From assembly GCA_900752215.1 (NCBI GenBank), contig CAADUO010000051.1, forward strand, positions 1 to 63,711: a DNA stretch of 63,711 bases, in the 5' to 3' direction. The notes under the pieces were generated by a model. That model saw only the letters and a list, made by a program, of their open reading frames with translations, was not told the origin of the DNA and searched no databases. This DNA is from an uncultured Collinsella sp. (GTDB lineage Bacteria > Actinomycetota > Coriobacteriia > Coriobacteriales > Coriobacteriaceae). Of this stretch, positions 14,402-21,880 are shown piece by piece (positions within the stretch are counted from its first letter, which is position 1; every line of letters begins with the position of its first letter). The translations under genes and the position numbers were made by a program.

Positions 14402-16234
14402 ATGGCTCGACTGCATGTAATGGAACGCAGCCACGCCCAAGCCGTCATGGACGACCTGCACGATGCACTCGGACGCCGTTTGGCGGTGAGTTCGCTCGCC
14501 CCGTGTCCCGTTGAGTTTACGGCAGCGCTCGTCAACCTGTGCTCCACCCAGAGCTGCGGCAAGTGTACGCCCTGCCGCGTGGGCCTGAGCGCGCTGAGCG
14601 ATCTGCTCGCCGATGTGCTCGAGGGCCGCGCCGATGAGTCCACGCTCAACCTGATTGAGCGCACGGCCCGCACCATCTACCTTTCGAGCGACTGCGCCAT
14701 CGGCTACGAGGCCGGCGCCATGGCGCTCACGGCCATTCGCGGCTTCCGCGACGACTTTGAGCACCACATCCGCGAGCACTCCTGCGGTTTTGACCGCGAG
14801 GCCCGCGTCCCGTGCGTCTCGGGCTGCCCGGCGCACGTCGACATTCCCGGGTACATTTCGCTCGTCGAGGCCGGCCGCTATGCCGACGCCGTCAAGGTCA
14901 TCCGCAAGAACAACCCGCTGCCGCTCGTCTGCGGCCTGGTGTGCGAGCATCCCTGCGAGATGCACTGCCGCCGCGGCATGGTCGATGACCCCATGAACAT
15001 TCTCGCCCTCAAGCGTTTTGCCGTTGAGCACAGTGACCTCAACGACCACAAGCCGCATGTAGTGGACAACACCGGTAAGCGCGTCGCCGTGATCGGCGGC
15101 GGCCCGGCCGGCCTTTCCTGTGCCTACTACCTAGCCGTGATGGGCCACAAGGTGACCATCTTTGAGCAGCGTCACCACTTGGGCGGCATGCTGCGCTACG
15201 GCATCCCCAGCTATCGTCTGCCGCGCGAGCGCCTGCAGGCCGAGATCGACTGGATCTTGAGCGCCGGTATCAACGTGGAACTCGACCACTCCGTGAACGG
15301 TGAGGAGCTTGTCCGTCTGCGCGACGAGTTCGATGCCGTCTACCTGGCCATCGGTGCCCACAGTGACAAGAAGCTCGGCCTTCCGGGCGAAGAGGCGCCC
15401 GGCGTTGAGTCGGCCGTCAAGATGCTGCGCGCCATCGGTGACGACGAGTTGCCCAACCTGAGCGGCCAGAGCGTGTGCGTCATCGGCGGCGGCAACGTGG
15501 CCATGGACGTGGCTCGCTCTGCCGTGCGCTGCGGTGCCGAAAAGGTAAGCATCGTCTACCGCCGTCGCATCTGCGATATGACGGCCCAGGATGCCGAGAT
15601 CGCCGGTGCCCAGGCCGAGGGCTGCGAAGTGCTGGAGCTGACAGCCCCGCTCGCCATCGAGACGGGCGAGGACGGTCGCGTGAACGGCCTGCGCGTGCAG
15701 CCGCAGATTATCGGCGAGCCCCGCCGCGGTCGTCCGGCTCCGCGTGCCGCCGCCACGCCCGAGCACGTCATCCCCTGCGAGCGCGTGTTCGTCGCCATTG
15801 GCCAGGACATCGATTCCAAGCCGTTTGAGGAGATGGGCATTGCCTGCAAGTGGGGCTGCGTCGTCACCGATTCGGATGGCGCCGTGCCCAACTTCGATGG
15901 CCTCTTTAGTGGCGGCGACTGCCAGACCGGCCCCGCTACCGTCATCCGCGCCATCAATGCCGGCCGCGTGGCTTCGGCAAACATCGACCGCTATCTGGGC
16001 TTCGACCACAAGATCAAGCTCGACGTGGAGCTGCCGACCGTCCAGTTTAAGGGCAAGCACGAGTGCGGCCGCTGCGAGCTGGGCGAGCGCGAGGCCGGCG
16101 AGCGCATTCACGATTGGAATCTGGTCGAGCAGGGTCTCACCGAGCAGGAGGCGCGCCAGGAGGCGAGCCGCTGCCTGCGCTGCGATCACTTTGGCTTTGG
16201 CGCGTTTCGCGGAGGGAGGAACCTGGAATGGTAG
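14402..16234 (+). CDS. GltD-like NAD(P)H flavoprotein with N-terminal NuoF-type Fe-S domain
   Basis: A 610-residue iron-sulfur flavoprotein. Residues 1-110 carry the NuoF/HydB-type [4Fe-4S] motif (Cys47, then SCGKCTPCRVG with Cys52, Cys55, Cys58, and Cys98). Then comes a GltD-like unit: a cysteine-rich region (CVSGCPAHVDIPGY to CEHPCEMHC), an FAD loop IGGGPAGLSCAYYLA, and a pyridine nucleotide loop IGGGNVAMDVARSA followed by YRRR, which favours NADPH. The C-terminus adds CGRC and CLRC pairs. It should pass electrons between NAD(P)H and the hydrogenase encoded next, whose start overlaps its stop. No FMN-binding NuoF core and no NuoE partner are present, so this is not a HydABC trimer. Start: ATG 14402, with GAGAGGGGATC before it. 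Confidence 0.9.
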   Translation: MARLHVMERSHAQAVMDDLHDALGRRLAVSSLAPCPVEFTAALVNLCSTQSCGKCTPCRVGLSALSDLLADVLEGRADESTLNLIERTARTIYLSSDCAIGYEAGAMALTAIRGFRDDFEHHIREHSCGFDREARVPCVSGCPAHVDIPGYISLVEAGRYADAVKVIRKNNPLPLVCGLVCEHPCEMHCRRGMVDDPMNILALKRFAVEHSDLNDHKPHVVDNTGKRVAVIGGGPAGLSCAYYLAVMGHKVTIFEQRHHLGGMLRYGIPSYRLPRERLQAEIDWILSAGINVELDHSVNGEELVRLRDEFDAVYLAIGAHSDKKLGLPGEEAPGVESAVKMLRAIGDDELPNLSGQSVCVIGGGNVAMDVARSAVRCGAEKVSIVYRRRICDMTAQDAEIAGAQAEGCEVLELTAPLAIETGEDGRVNGLRVQPQIIGEPRRGRPAPRAAATPEHVIPCERVFVAIGQDIDSKPFEEMGIACKWGCVVTDSDGAVPNFDGLFSGGDCQTGPATVIRAINAGRVASANIDRYLGFDHKIKLDVELPTVQFKGKHECGRCELGEREAGERIHDWNLVEQGLTEQEARQEASRCLRCDHFGFGAFRGGRNLEW

Positions 16235-18039
16235 AGCCCAACAAAACCACCGTCAGCGACAACACCGAAAACGGAGCGCACAATATGGTTAAGCTCACTA
16301 TCGATAATTGCGAGGTCGTGGTTCCCGAGCACACCACGATCCTGGACGCAGCCAAGTCCGTCGGCATTCAGATTCCTACCCTGTGCTACCTGCGCGATCT
16401 AAACGAGATCGGCGGTTGCCGCGTGTGCGTGGTCGAGGTTGAGGGCTGCGACCAGCTGGTTGCTGCCTGCAACAACTACGTGCTCGACGGCATGGTGGTC
16501 CACACCAACAGCCCCAAGGCGCGCGAAGCCCGTCGCACCAACGTGCAGCTGCTGCTGTCCCAGCACGATTCGCAGTGCACGAGCTGCGTGCGCAGCGGCA
16601 ACTGCAACCTGCAGACCATCGCCAATGACCTGGGCATTTTCTATCTGCCGTATCAAAGGCATTTGACGGGCGAGGGCTGGGATTTCGATTTTCCCATCAT
16701 CCGCGAAAACGACAAGTGCATTAAATGCATGCGCTGCATTAAGGTGTGCGAGAGCGTACAGGGCCTAGGGATCTGGGACCTGACCAACCGCGCCACGCAT
16801 ACCGCCGTGGGTACCCGCGGGCGCGTGCCAATCGGCAAGACCGATTGCGTCGCGTGCGGCCAGTGCATTACGCATTGTCCGACGGGCGCACTGCGCGAGC
16901 GCGACGATACCGAGACCGTGTTCGATGCTCTCGCCGATCCCGACAAGATCGTGCTGGTGCAGATTGCGCCGGCCGTGCGCAGCGCTTGGGGCGAGGAGCT
17001 CGGCATTCCGCGTGAGGCGGCCACCGTCGAGCGCCTGGCGTGTGCGCTGCGTCGCGTGGGCTTTGAGTACGTGTTCGATACCGATTTCTCGGCCGACCTC
17101 ACCATTATGGAGGAGGGCTCCGAGCTGCTCGAGCGCCTGGGCGCCGCCGCCAAGGGCGAGGGTGACAGCCGCGGCTGGCCCATGTTTACGAGCTGCTGCC
17201 CGGGTTGGGTGCGCTTTGTGAAGGCGCGCTATCCGGAGTTTGTCGACAGCCTGTCCACGTCCAAGTCGCCGCAGCAGATGTTCGGCGCTATTGCCAAGAC
17301 CTACTACGCCAAGGTGCTGGGTGTGGAGCCCGAGCGCCTGTTTGTGGTGTCCGTGATGCCGTGCACGGCCAAGAAGGCCGAGTGCGCGCTGCCGAGCATG
17401 GTGGGCGAGGACGGCACGCCCGATGTGGACGTTGCGCTGACGGTGCGCGAGATGGTGCGCATGATCCGCGCGAGCCACGTGAGCGTGGATACGCTGGTTG
17501 AGGAGCCGCTCGATACGCCGCTGGGCTTTGGCACGGGCGCGGGCGTGATCTTTGGCGCCACGGGCGGTGTGATGGAGGCCGCCGTGCGCTCGGCATATTA
17601 CCTGGTGACGGGCAAGAACCCGGATGCCGATTTCTTTACCGACGTGCGTGGTCTGGACGGCTGGAAGGAAGCCGTCGCCGATATCGATGGCACCAAGGTG
17701 CGCGTCGCCGTGGCGCACGGGCTGGGCAACGCCGCCCGCCTGCTCGACGCGATTCGCGACGGCCGTGTGAGCTATGACTTCGTTGAGGTTATGGCGTGCC
17801 CGGGCGGCTGCGTCGGTGGCGGCGGTCAGCCCATCCATGACGGCTGCGAGCTGGCGGCCGAGCGTGGCCAGGTGCTGTGGGGCCTGGATGCGAACGCCGA
17901 TATTCGCTTCTCGCACGAGAATCCCGATGTCCAGGCGTGCTATCGCGAGTTCTTGGGCGCGCCGCTCTCGCCGCTGGCCGATGAGTTGCTGCATACCGAC
18001 CATCACGCCTGGTCGATGCCTAACGAGGGGACGTGCTAG
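16228..18039 (+). CDS. [FeFe]-hydrogenase, large multi-cluster type (group A)
   Basis: A 603-residue catalytic subunit. Domains in order: plant-type [2Fe-2S] (Cys53, Cys64, Cys67, Cys81); His-ligated [4Fe-4S] (His113, Cys117, Cys120, Cys126); two ferredoxin clusters (Cys164/167/170/174 and Cys207/210/213/217); then the H-cluster domain with L1 TSCCPGW (Cys323-324), L2 MPCTAKK and L3 MACPGGCVGGGGQP. It reversibly reduces protons to H2. The ATG at 16228 lies 7 nt inside the upstream gene and follows GGAGGGAGGAA; ATG 16285 is a weaker alternative. With the GltD-like partner it probably forms a soluble NAD(P)H-linked hydrogenase, possibly electron-bifurcating with ferredoxin (inference). Maturases HydE, HydF and HydG are not in the window. 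Confidence 0.97.
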   Translation: MVEPNKTTVSDNTENGAHNMVKLTIDNCEVVVPEHTTILDAAKSVGIQIPTLCYLRDLNEIGGCRVCVVEVEGCDQLVAACNNYVLDGMVVHTNSPKAREARRTNVQLLLSQHDSQCTSCVRSGNCNLQTIANDLGIFYLPYQRHLTGEGWDFDFPIIRENDKCIKCMRCIKVCESVQGLGIWDLTNRATHTAVGTRGRVPIGKTDCVACGQCITHCPTGALRERDDTETVFDALADPDKIVLVQIAPAVRSAWGEELGIPREAATVERLACALRRVGFEYVFDTDFSADLTIMEEGSELLERLGAAAKGEGDSRGWPMFTSCCPGWVRFVKARYPEFVDSLSTSKSPQQMFGAIAKTYYAKVLGVEPERLFVVSVMPCTAKKAECALPSMVGEDGTPDVDVALTVREMVRMIRASHVSVDTLVEEPLDTPLGFGTGAGVIFGATGGVMEAAVRSAYYLVTGKNPDADFFTDVRGLDGWKEAVADIDGTKVRVAVAHGLGNAARLLDAIRDGRVSYDFVEVMACPGGCVGGGGQPIHDGCELAAERGQVLWGLDANADIRFSHENPDVQACYREFLGAPLSPLADELLHTDHHAWSMPNEGTC

Positions 18040-18041
18040 CG

Positions 18042-19100
18042 ATGCGCGCGTTTGATGTTGAGATGTCGCGCCGGGGGTTTGCCTCGGCGCTCGCCGCGGG
18101 CGTGCTGTCGCTTGCGCTCGCGGGCTGTGGTGGCGGGTCTGCCGGGGCCGGGTCTGCTGCGGGCTCGGCTACCGGGTCTGCCGCTGACGGTGCCGCCGCC
18201 GAGCCGGTTGAGGTGCACGTTGCGTCGCTCAAGGGCCCGACGTCGATTGGTCTGGTGCAGTTTATGGACCGGGCGGCCGATGGCGAGACGGGCAACGAGT
18301 TCGACTTTGCGATCAGCGCCGCGGCCGACGAGGTCGCGCCCAAGGTGATTCAGGGCGATGTCGATATCGCCCTAGTGCCCGCCAACGTGGCGAGCGTTCT
18401 CTACAACAAGACCGAGGGTGCAGTGCAGGTCATCGACATCAACACGCTGGGCGTGCTGAACGTGGTGACGGGCGACGCGGGCGTGACCTCGTTTGACGAC
18501 CTGGCGGGTCGCACCGTCTACATGACGGGCAAGGGCACCACGCCGGAGTACGTCATGAACTACTTGCTGGAGCGCGCGGGCCTGACCGGCCAGGTGACGC
18601 TCGAGTTTAAGAGCGAGCCTACCGAGGTGCTGTCGGCCCTGCTTGCCGACCCGTCCGCCGTGGGCGTGCTGCCCGAGCCCTTCAAAACGGCCGCCATCGC
18701 AAAGAGCGAAGGCAAGCTATCGGCTCCGGTAAGTCTGACCGATGTGTGGAATGAGCTGGCGGGTGACATGGGTTCCCGTTTGCTGACGGGCGTAACCGTG
18801 GTGCGCCGGGCCTTTGCCGAGGAACATCCTGAGGCCGTGGCGGAATTCTTGAGCTGCCATGCGGCGAGCGTGAAGGCCGTCAATGCGGCGCCGGCGGACT
18901 GGGCTCAGGCCGTGGTCGATGCGGGCATCGTGGATAACGCCAAAATCGCCGAAAAGGCGATTCCCGGGTGCATGCTCGTGTGCCAGACGGGGAAGGATAT
19001 GAAGACGGCGCTCGGTGGGTACCTGCAGGTGCTGGCCGATGCGGACGCGAGCGCCGTGGGCGGCAAGCTCCCGGCTGACGATTTCTACTACATGGAGTAG
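18042..19100 (+). CDS. Lipoprotein ABC substrate-binding protein (NMT1/SsuA-like)
   Basis: A 352-residue exported protein. The N-terminus reads MSRRGFASALAAGVLSLALAGC from residue 8: a twin-arginine-like start and a lipobox with Cys29. After a Gly/Ala/Ser linker comes a periplasmic-binding-protein fold of the NitT/TauT (SsuA, ThiY, NMT1) type: VHVASLKGPTSIGLVQF, DIALVPANVASVLYNKT and GVLPEPFKTAA are typical. The family binds small anionic organics, thiamine precursors or oxyanions; the ligand here is not predictable. The gene starts 3 nt after the hydrogenase stop and is followed 3 nt later by a fused permease-ATPase, so importer and hydrogenase are one operon. That linkage suggests a ligand needed for the hydrogenase or its redox chain (inference). 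Confidence 0.88.
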   Translation: MRAFDVEMSRRGFASALAAGVLSLALAGCGGGSAGAGSAAGSATGSAADGAAAEPVEVHVASLKGPTSIGLVQFMDRAADGETGNEFDFAISAAADEVAPKVIQGDVDIALVPANVASVLYNKTEGAVQVIDINTLGVLNVVTGDAGVTSFDDLAGRTVYMTGKGTTPEYVMNYLLERAGLTGQVTLEFKSEPTEVLSALLADPSAVGVLPEPFKTAAIAKSEGKLSAPVSLTDVWNELAGDMGSRLLTGVTVVRRAFAEEHPEAVAEFLSCHAASVKAVNAAPADWAQAVVDAGIVDNAKIAEKAIPGCMLVCQTGKDMKTALGGYLQVLADADASAVGGKLPADDFYYME

Positions 19101-19103
19101 CCC

Positions 19104-20468
19104 GTGCGTGCGTTTGCTCGACAAATGACGGAGCGTATGAAGGCGGTGGCGGCAGCAGGTGCCGTTGCCGCCTTTTGGCTTGCCGTGTGGGTCTTCGCAG
19201 CGGCGCTGGTGGCGCAGCCGCTGATCTTGCCGGGGCCGGGTGCTGTTGCCTTGGCGCTTCTGCGCCTGGTGTGCGATGGCAGTACCTGGGCGATTTTGGC
19301 GGGCTCGGGCGCGCGGATACTGGGCGGGCTGGCGCTTGCCGCGGTGTGTGGTGGCGTGCTTGCCGGGATTTCGTCACGTTCGCGTGCGTTTGCACATCTG
19401 GTGGCTCCGGCGCTGTCGTTTGTAAAGGCGACGCCGGTCGCCTGCGTGGTGGTCCTGCTGCTTATTTGGCTGGGGTCGGCGCGTGTGAGCATTGCGGCGG
19501 TCTTTTTGATGGCGCTGCCGGGCGTGTATTTTTCGCTGGTCGAGGGCTTGGCGCAAGTGGATAAGCCGCTGGAGCAGATGTTCCGCCTGCATGGCGTGCG
19601 GGGCTGGCGACTGTTTTGCGCTCATACCTGGCGCGAAGTCCTGCCGTTTGTGCTTTCGTGTGCCCGCGCCGTGATCGGCATGAGCTGGAAGGCCGGCGTG
19701 GCAGCCGAGCTTATCGGCATGGCGGTGGGCACCGTGGGGGAGCGCATCTATCAGGCAAAGCTGCTCATCGAGACGGCTGACCTGCTGGCGTGGACCGTGT
19801 TGGTCGTGGCGGCATCGTGGGCATGCGAGCGCGTGCTGGTGTGGCTGCTGCGGGCCTCGGGGCCCGCAGCATGGCGTGCTGCTGTGCGGGCGCATGGGCG
19901 TGCGGGCGGCTCTGCTGGCGGCGGGGCTGCTGCGGAGCTTGCGTTCGCCGTGGGCGATCGCGCGCCCTGGGCGCCGGCGCTCGACGGGCTGGTGCTCAAC
20001 GTACCCGCGGGTGGGCGTATCTGTGTGATGGGCACCTCGGGCATGGGCAAGTCGACGCTGCTTTCGTTGGCAGCGGGGGAGTGCGCGCCGTGCTCCATGG
20101 TGTTTCAGGATGTGCGCCTGGTCGAGGACGTTTCTGCCCTGGATAACGTACTGGTGTGTGCCGACGCGCGCGTGGATGCCTCGAGTGCCACAGCCCTGCT
20201 GCGCCTGCTGGTGCCGGGGGTCGATGTGCATGCCCGCGTGGCCGAGCTCTCGGGCGGGCAGCGCCGTCGCGTCGAGATCGCCCGAGCCCTGCTGTGCCCA
20301 GGTGACGCGGTGATTCTAGACGAGCCCTTTATCGGTCTAGATGCCGCTGCGCGTGACGCGTGCGCCGAGGTCGTGCTCGACTTGCTCGACGGTCGCATGT
20401 TGTTGCTTGCCACACACGATGCCGCTGACGCTCGGGCCCTCAATATCTCGGATATCATCACGCTCTAA
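19104..20468 (+). CDS. Fused ABC transporter permease and ATPase
   Basis: A 454-residue fusion. Residues 1-255 are a six-helix BPD-type permease of the NitT/TauT/SsuC group, with the cytoplasmic EAA-like loop (LAQVDKPLEQMFRLHGVRGWRLF). After a Gly/Ala linker, residues from about 275 form an ATPase: Walker A GTSGMGKST, signature LSGGQRRRVEIARALL, Walker B VILDEPF and switch His in LLATHD. The ATPase is short, about 180 residues, and its strand order before the Q-loop is compressed. Separate genes are the norm for this transporter class, so the fusion is unusual. It imports whatever the upstream lipoprotein binds. Start is GTG 19104, with ATG 19125 as alternative. No terminator follows; a repeat element begins 20 nt later. 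Confidence 0.88.
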   Translation: MRAFARQMTERMKAVAAAGAVAAFWLAVWVFAAALVAQPLILPGPGAVALALLRLVCDGSTWAILAGSGARILGGLALAAVCGGVLAGISSRSRAFAHLVAPALSFVKATPVACVVVLLLIWLGSARVSIAAVFLMALPGVYFSLVEGLAQVDKPLEQMFRLHGVRGWRLFCAHTWREVLPFVLSCARAVIGMSWKAGVAAELIGMAVGTVGERIYQAKLLIETADLLAWTVLVVAASWACERVLVWLLRASGPAAWRAAVRAHGRAGGSAGGGAAAELAFAVGDRAPWAPALDGLVLNVPAGGRICVMGTSGMGKSTLLSLAAGECAPCSMVFQDVRLVEDVSALDNVLVCADARVDASSATALLRLLVPGVDVHARVAELSGGQRRRVEIARALLCPGDAVILDEPFIGLDAAARDACAEVVLDLLDGRMLLLATHDAADARALNISDIITL

Positions 20469-20488
20469 ATACTTACTCAGTAACAAAA

Positions 20489-20519
20489 TGATCCGTTTTT
20501 TCTCCGTCCCCATAGGGTC
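20489..20519. repeat. TGATCC...GTCCCC repeat, copy 1 (left of the antitoxin gene)
   Basis: Begins TGATCCGTTTT, continues CTCCGTCCCCAT and ends GGGTC. The terminal TGATCC and GGGATCA of the consensus are inverted to each other. The other direct copy is at 20887-20917; a head-to-head pair lies at 31722-31807. Confidence 0.7.
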
Positions 20520-20541
20520 GGGTATGGTATTCTATCTGCGG

Positions 20542-20570
20542 GGTAATACTTAGGATTACCAAGTAATACC
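20542..20570. promoter_or_regulatory. Inverted repeat upstream of the antitoxin gene, probable operator
   Basis: GGTAATACTT (20542-20551) and AAGTAATACC (20561-20570) are inverted with one central mismatch and flank GGATTACC. Antitoxins of the RelB/DinJ type repress their own promoter through such palindromes, so autoregulation is likely. Confidence 0.5.
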
Positions 20571-20684
20571 AACGCCGCAGAAACAAACTCCAGATGCGGG
20601 CCAATCGGGTTGCCTTCACAGCCCGTCGCCCAGCCGCGTGGCCCGCATCTATCCGCACCACCGTCGTTTCAAAAAGGAAGCGCC

Positions 20685-20885
20685 ATGGCAGAACACATGA
20701 CCCCGGTTGTCGCGAAGGTCTTGCCCGAGGAGAAGGCAGCCTTCGCGGCGGCAACCCAGCTCGTGGGCACCACGCCGTCCAACGCCATCCGCATGTTTAT
20801 CGCCGCGTTCAATCGCTGCGGCACCTTTCCGTTCGACATTTCGCCCAGCGGGGCCTTTGGCACTGCGCCCGATTCTCATCAATAA
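20685..20885 (+). CDS. Orphan RelB/DinJ-like antitoxin
   Basis: A 66-residue protein. MTPVVAKVLPEEKAAFAAATQLVGTTPSNAIRMFI is split over strand, helix and helix in the pattern of the ribbon-helix-helix DNA-binding fold of RelB/DinJ antitoxins (T-x-S-x-A-I-R-M-F), followed by a short Phe/Pro-rich end. DinJ normally binds a YafQ/RelE RNase toxin encoded just downstream; here no toxin gene follows, because a repeat starts at once and the next gene is a CPBP protease on its own ribosome-binding site. ATG 20685 has AAAAAGGAAGCGCC before it. The gene lies between two copies of one repeat, which suggests it was mobilised or trapped by repeats. It may be a free repressor or a remnant. Confidence 0.7.
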   Translation: MAEHMTPVVAKVLPEEKAAFAAATQLVGTTPSNAIRMFIAAFNRCGTFPFDISPSGAFGTAPDSHQ

Positions 20886-20886
20886 G

Positions 20887-20917
20887 TGATCCGTTTTCCT
20901 CCGTCCCCATGGGATCA
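20887..20917. repeat. TGATCC...GTCCCC repeat, copy 2 (right of the antitoxin gene)
   Basis: Same element as 20489-20519 in the same orientation, with complete ends TGATCC and GGGATCA. It starts two bases after the antitoxin stop. The two copies enclose a 398-bp unit. Confidence 0.7.
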
Positions 20918-20968
20918 GCTCTCTGCCGAGTTGTGGTAGAACTAGGGAACGGTTTTGAGGAGGTTGGC

Positions 20969-21880
20969 ATGCTCAATGCGATAGCGTGGGCGCTTGCCTG
21001 TTTTGGCGTTGTCGCTGCCGATATAGCCCTGAGCGTGGTTCTGTTTTCTGTTCTCGGTGCCGTGTCGGCGCTGACGGGCTATCCGATCGACAATCTCGAT
21101 ATCCAATGGTTCCAGGCTGCCGCTCAGACGGCGTCGTTTTTGATGGCGCTGCTGTGGTGGCGTTATCTGTGGCCGCGCTCGTTTATGGCGCGCCAGCAAG
21201 GCGAGCGCCCGCTCGGTGGGGGAGCAGGCGCGGCATGGAAGCGCATCGTCTGCGTTGTCGTGATCGGCCTGTCCATGCAGGTGGTCATTAGCTATCTATG
21301 CGACGGCGTGCTGTCGCTGCTGCCCGAGGTCGCGGCAGACTATAGCGAGCTCGTCGAGGAAACAGGCATGGGCGACACGAGCTATCTGGCCGTTCTGACC
21401 ACGGTGATTGGCGCGCCATTTTGCGAAGAGCTCCTGGTGCGCGGCATCATCTTTGAGTTCTCACTGCGTGCGTTTAATCCACAGTGCCATCCGCTCTGGA
21501 AACGTCGGCGCCGCGTGAACGCGCAAGACGGCGCCATAGTGCCCTGGGCGGCCCCGAGTGCCTGGGGCGTCGCCGCGGCAATCGTACTGCAGGCGGCGGT
21601 CTTCGGCTTTATGCACATGAACTGGGTGCAGGGCTGCTATGCGGGTGTTGCCGGCCTCATCTTTGGCTGGGTGCTCGTGACCACCGGAAAGCTCCGTTAC
21701 ACGATCCTGCTGCACTTTGCCTTTAATGCCGGGTCGTATCTCATGACGTTGCTCTGGTTTGTGAACACGCCGTTCGACGTGGCAATTACGGTCGCTATCG
21801 CCGGCGTCATCCTTGTTGAGGCAATGCGCTTGCTACGCCACGCGTGTGGGATGGACGCAGCGAGCGCACCGCTGCCCTAG
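20969..21880 (+). CDS. CPBP family intramembrane metalloprotease
   Basis: A 303-residue protein with about seven hydrophobic segments. The CPBP (CAAX protease and bacteriocin-processing) motifs are present: motif 1 CEELLVRG with Glu153, Glu154 and Arg158; motif 2 FGFMHMNW with a His; motif 3 HFAFNAGSY with a His. Family members cleave or modify membrane-embedded peptides, or confer bacteriocin self-immunity; the substrate is unknown. A basic cytoplasmic loop (PLWKRRRRVNAQDG) separates motifs 1 and 2. ATG 20969 follows GAGGAGG. The last 4 nt overlap the end of the convergent YgiQ gene. A -10-like element is not obvious; the TGATCC repeat lies 50 nt upstream. Confidence 0.88.
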   Translation: MLNAIAWALACFGVVAADIALSVVLFSVLGAVSALTGYPIDNLDIQWFQAAAQTASFLMALLWWRYLWPRSFMARQQGERPLGGGAGAAWKRIVCVVVIGLSMQVVISYLCDGVLSLLPEVAADYSELVEETGMGDTSYLAVLTTVIGAPFCEELLVRGIIFEFSLRAFNPQCHPLWKRRRRVNAQDGAIVPWAAPSAWGVAAAIVLQAAVFGFMHMNWVQGCYAGVAGLIFGWVLVTTGKLRYTILLHFAFNAGSYLMTLLWFVNTPFDVAITVAIAGVILVEAMRLLRHACGMDAASAPLP

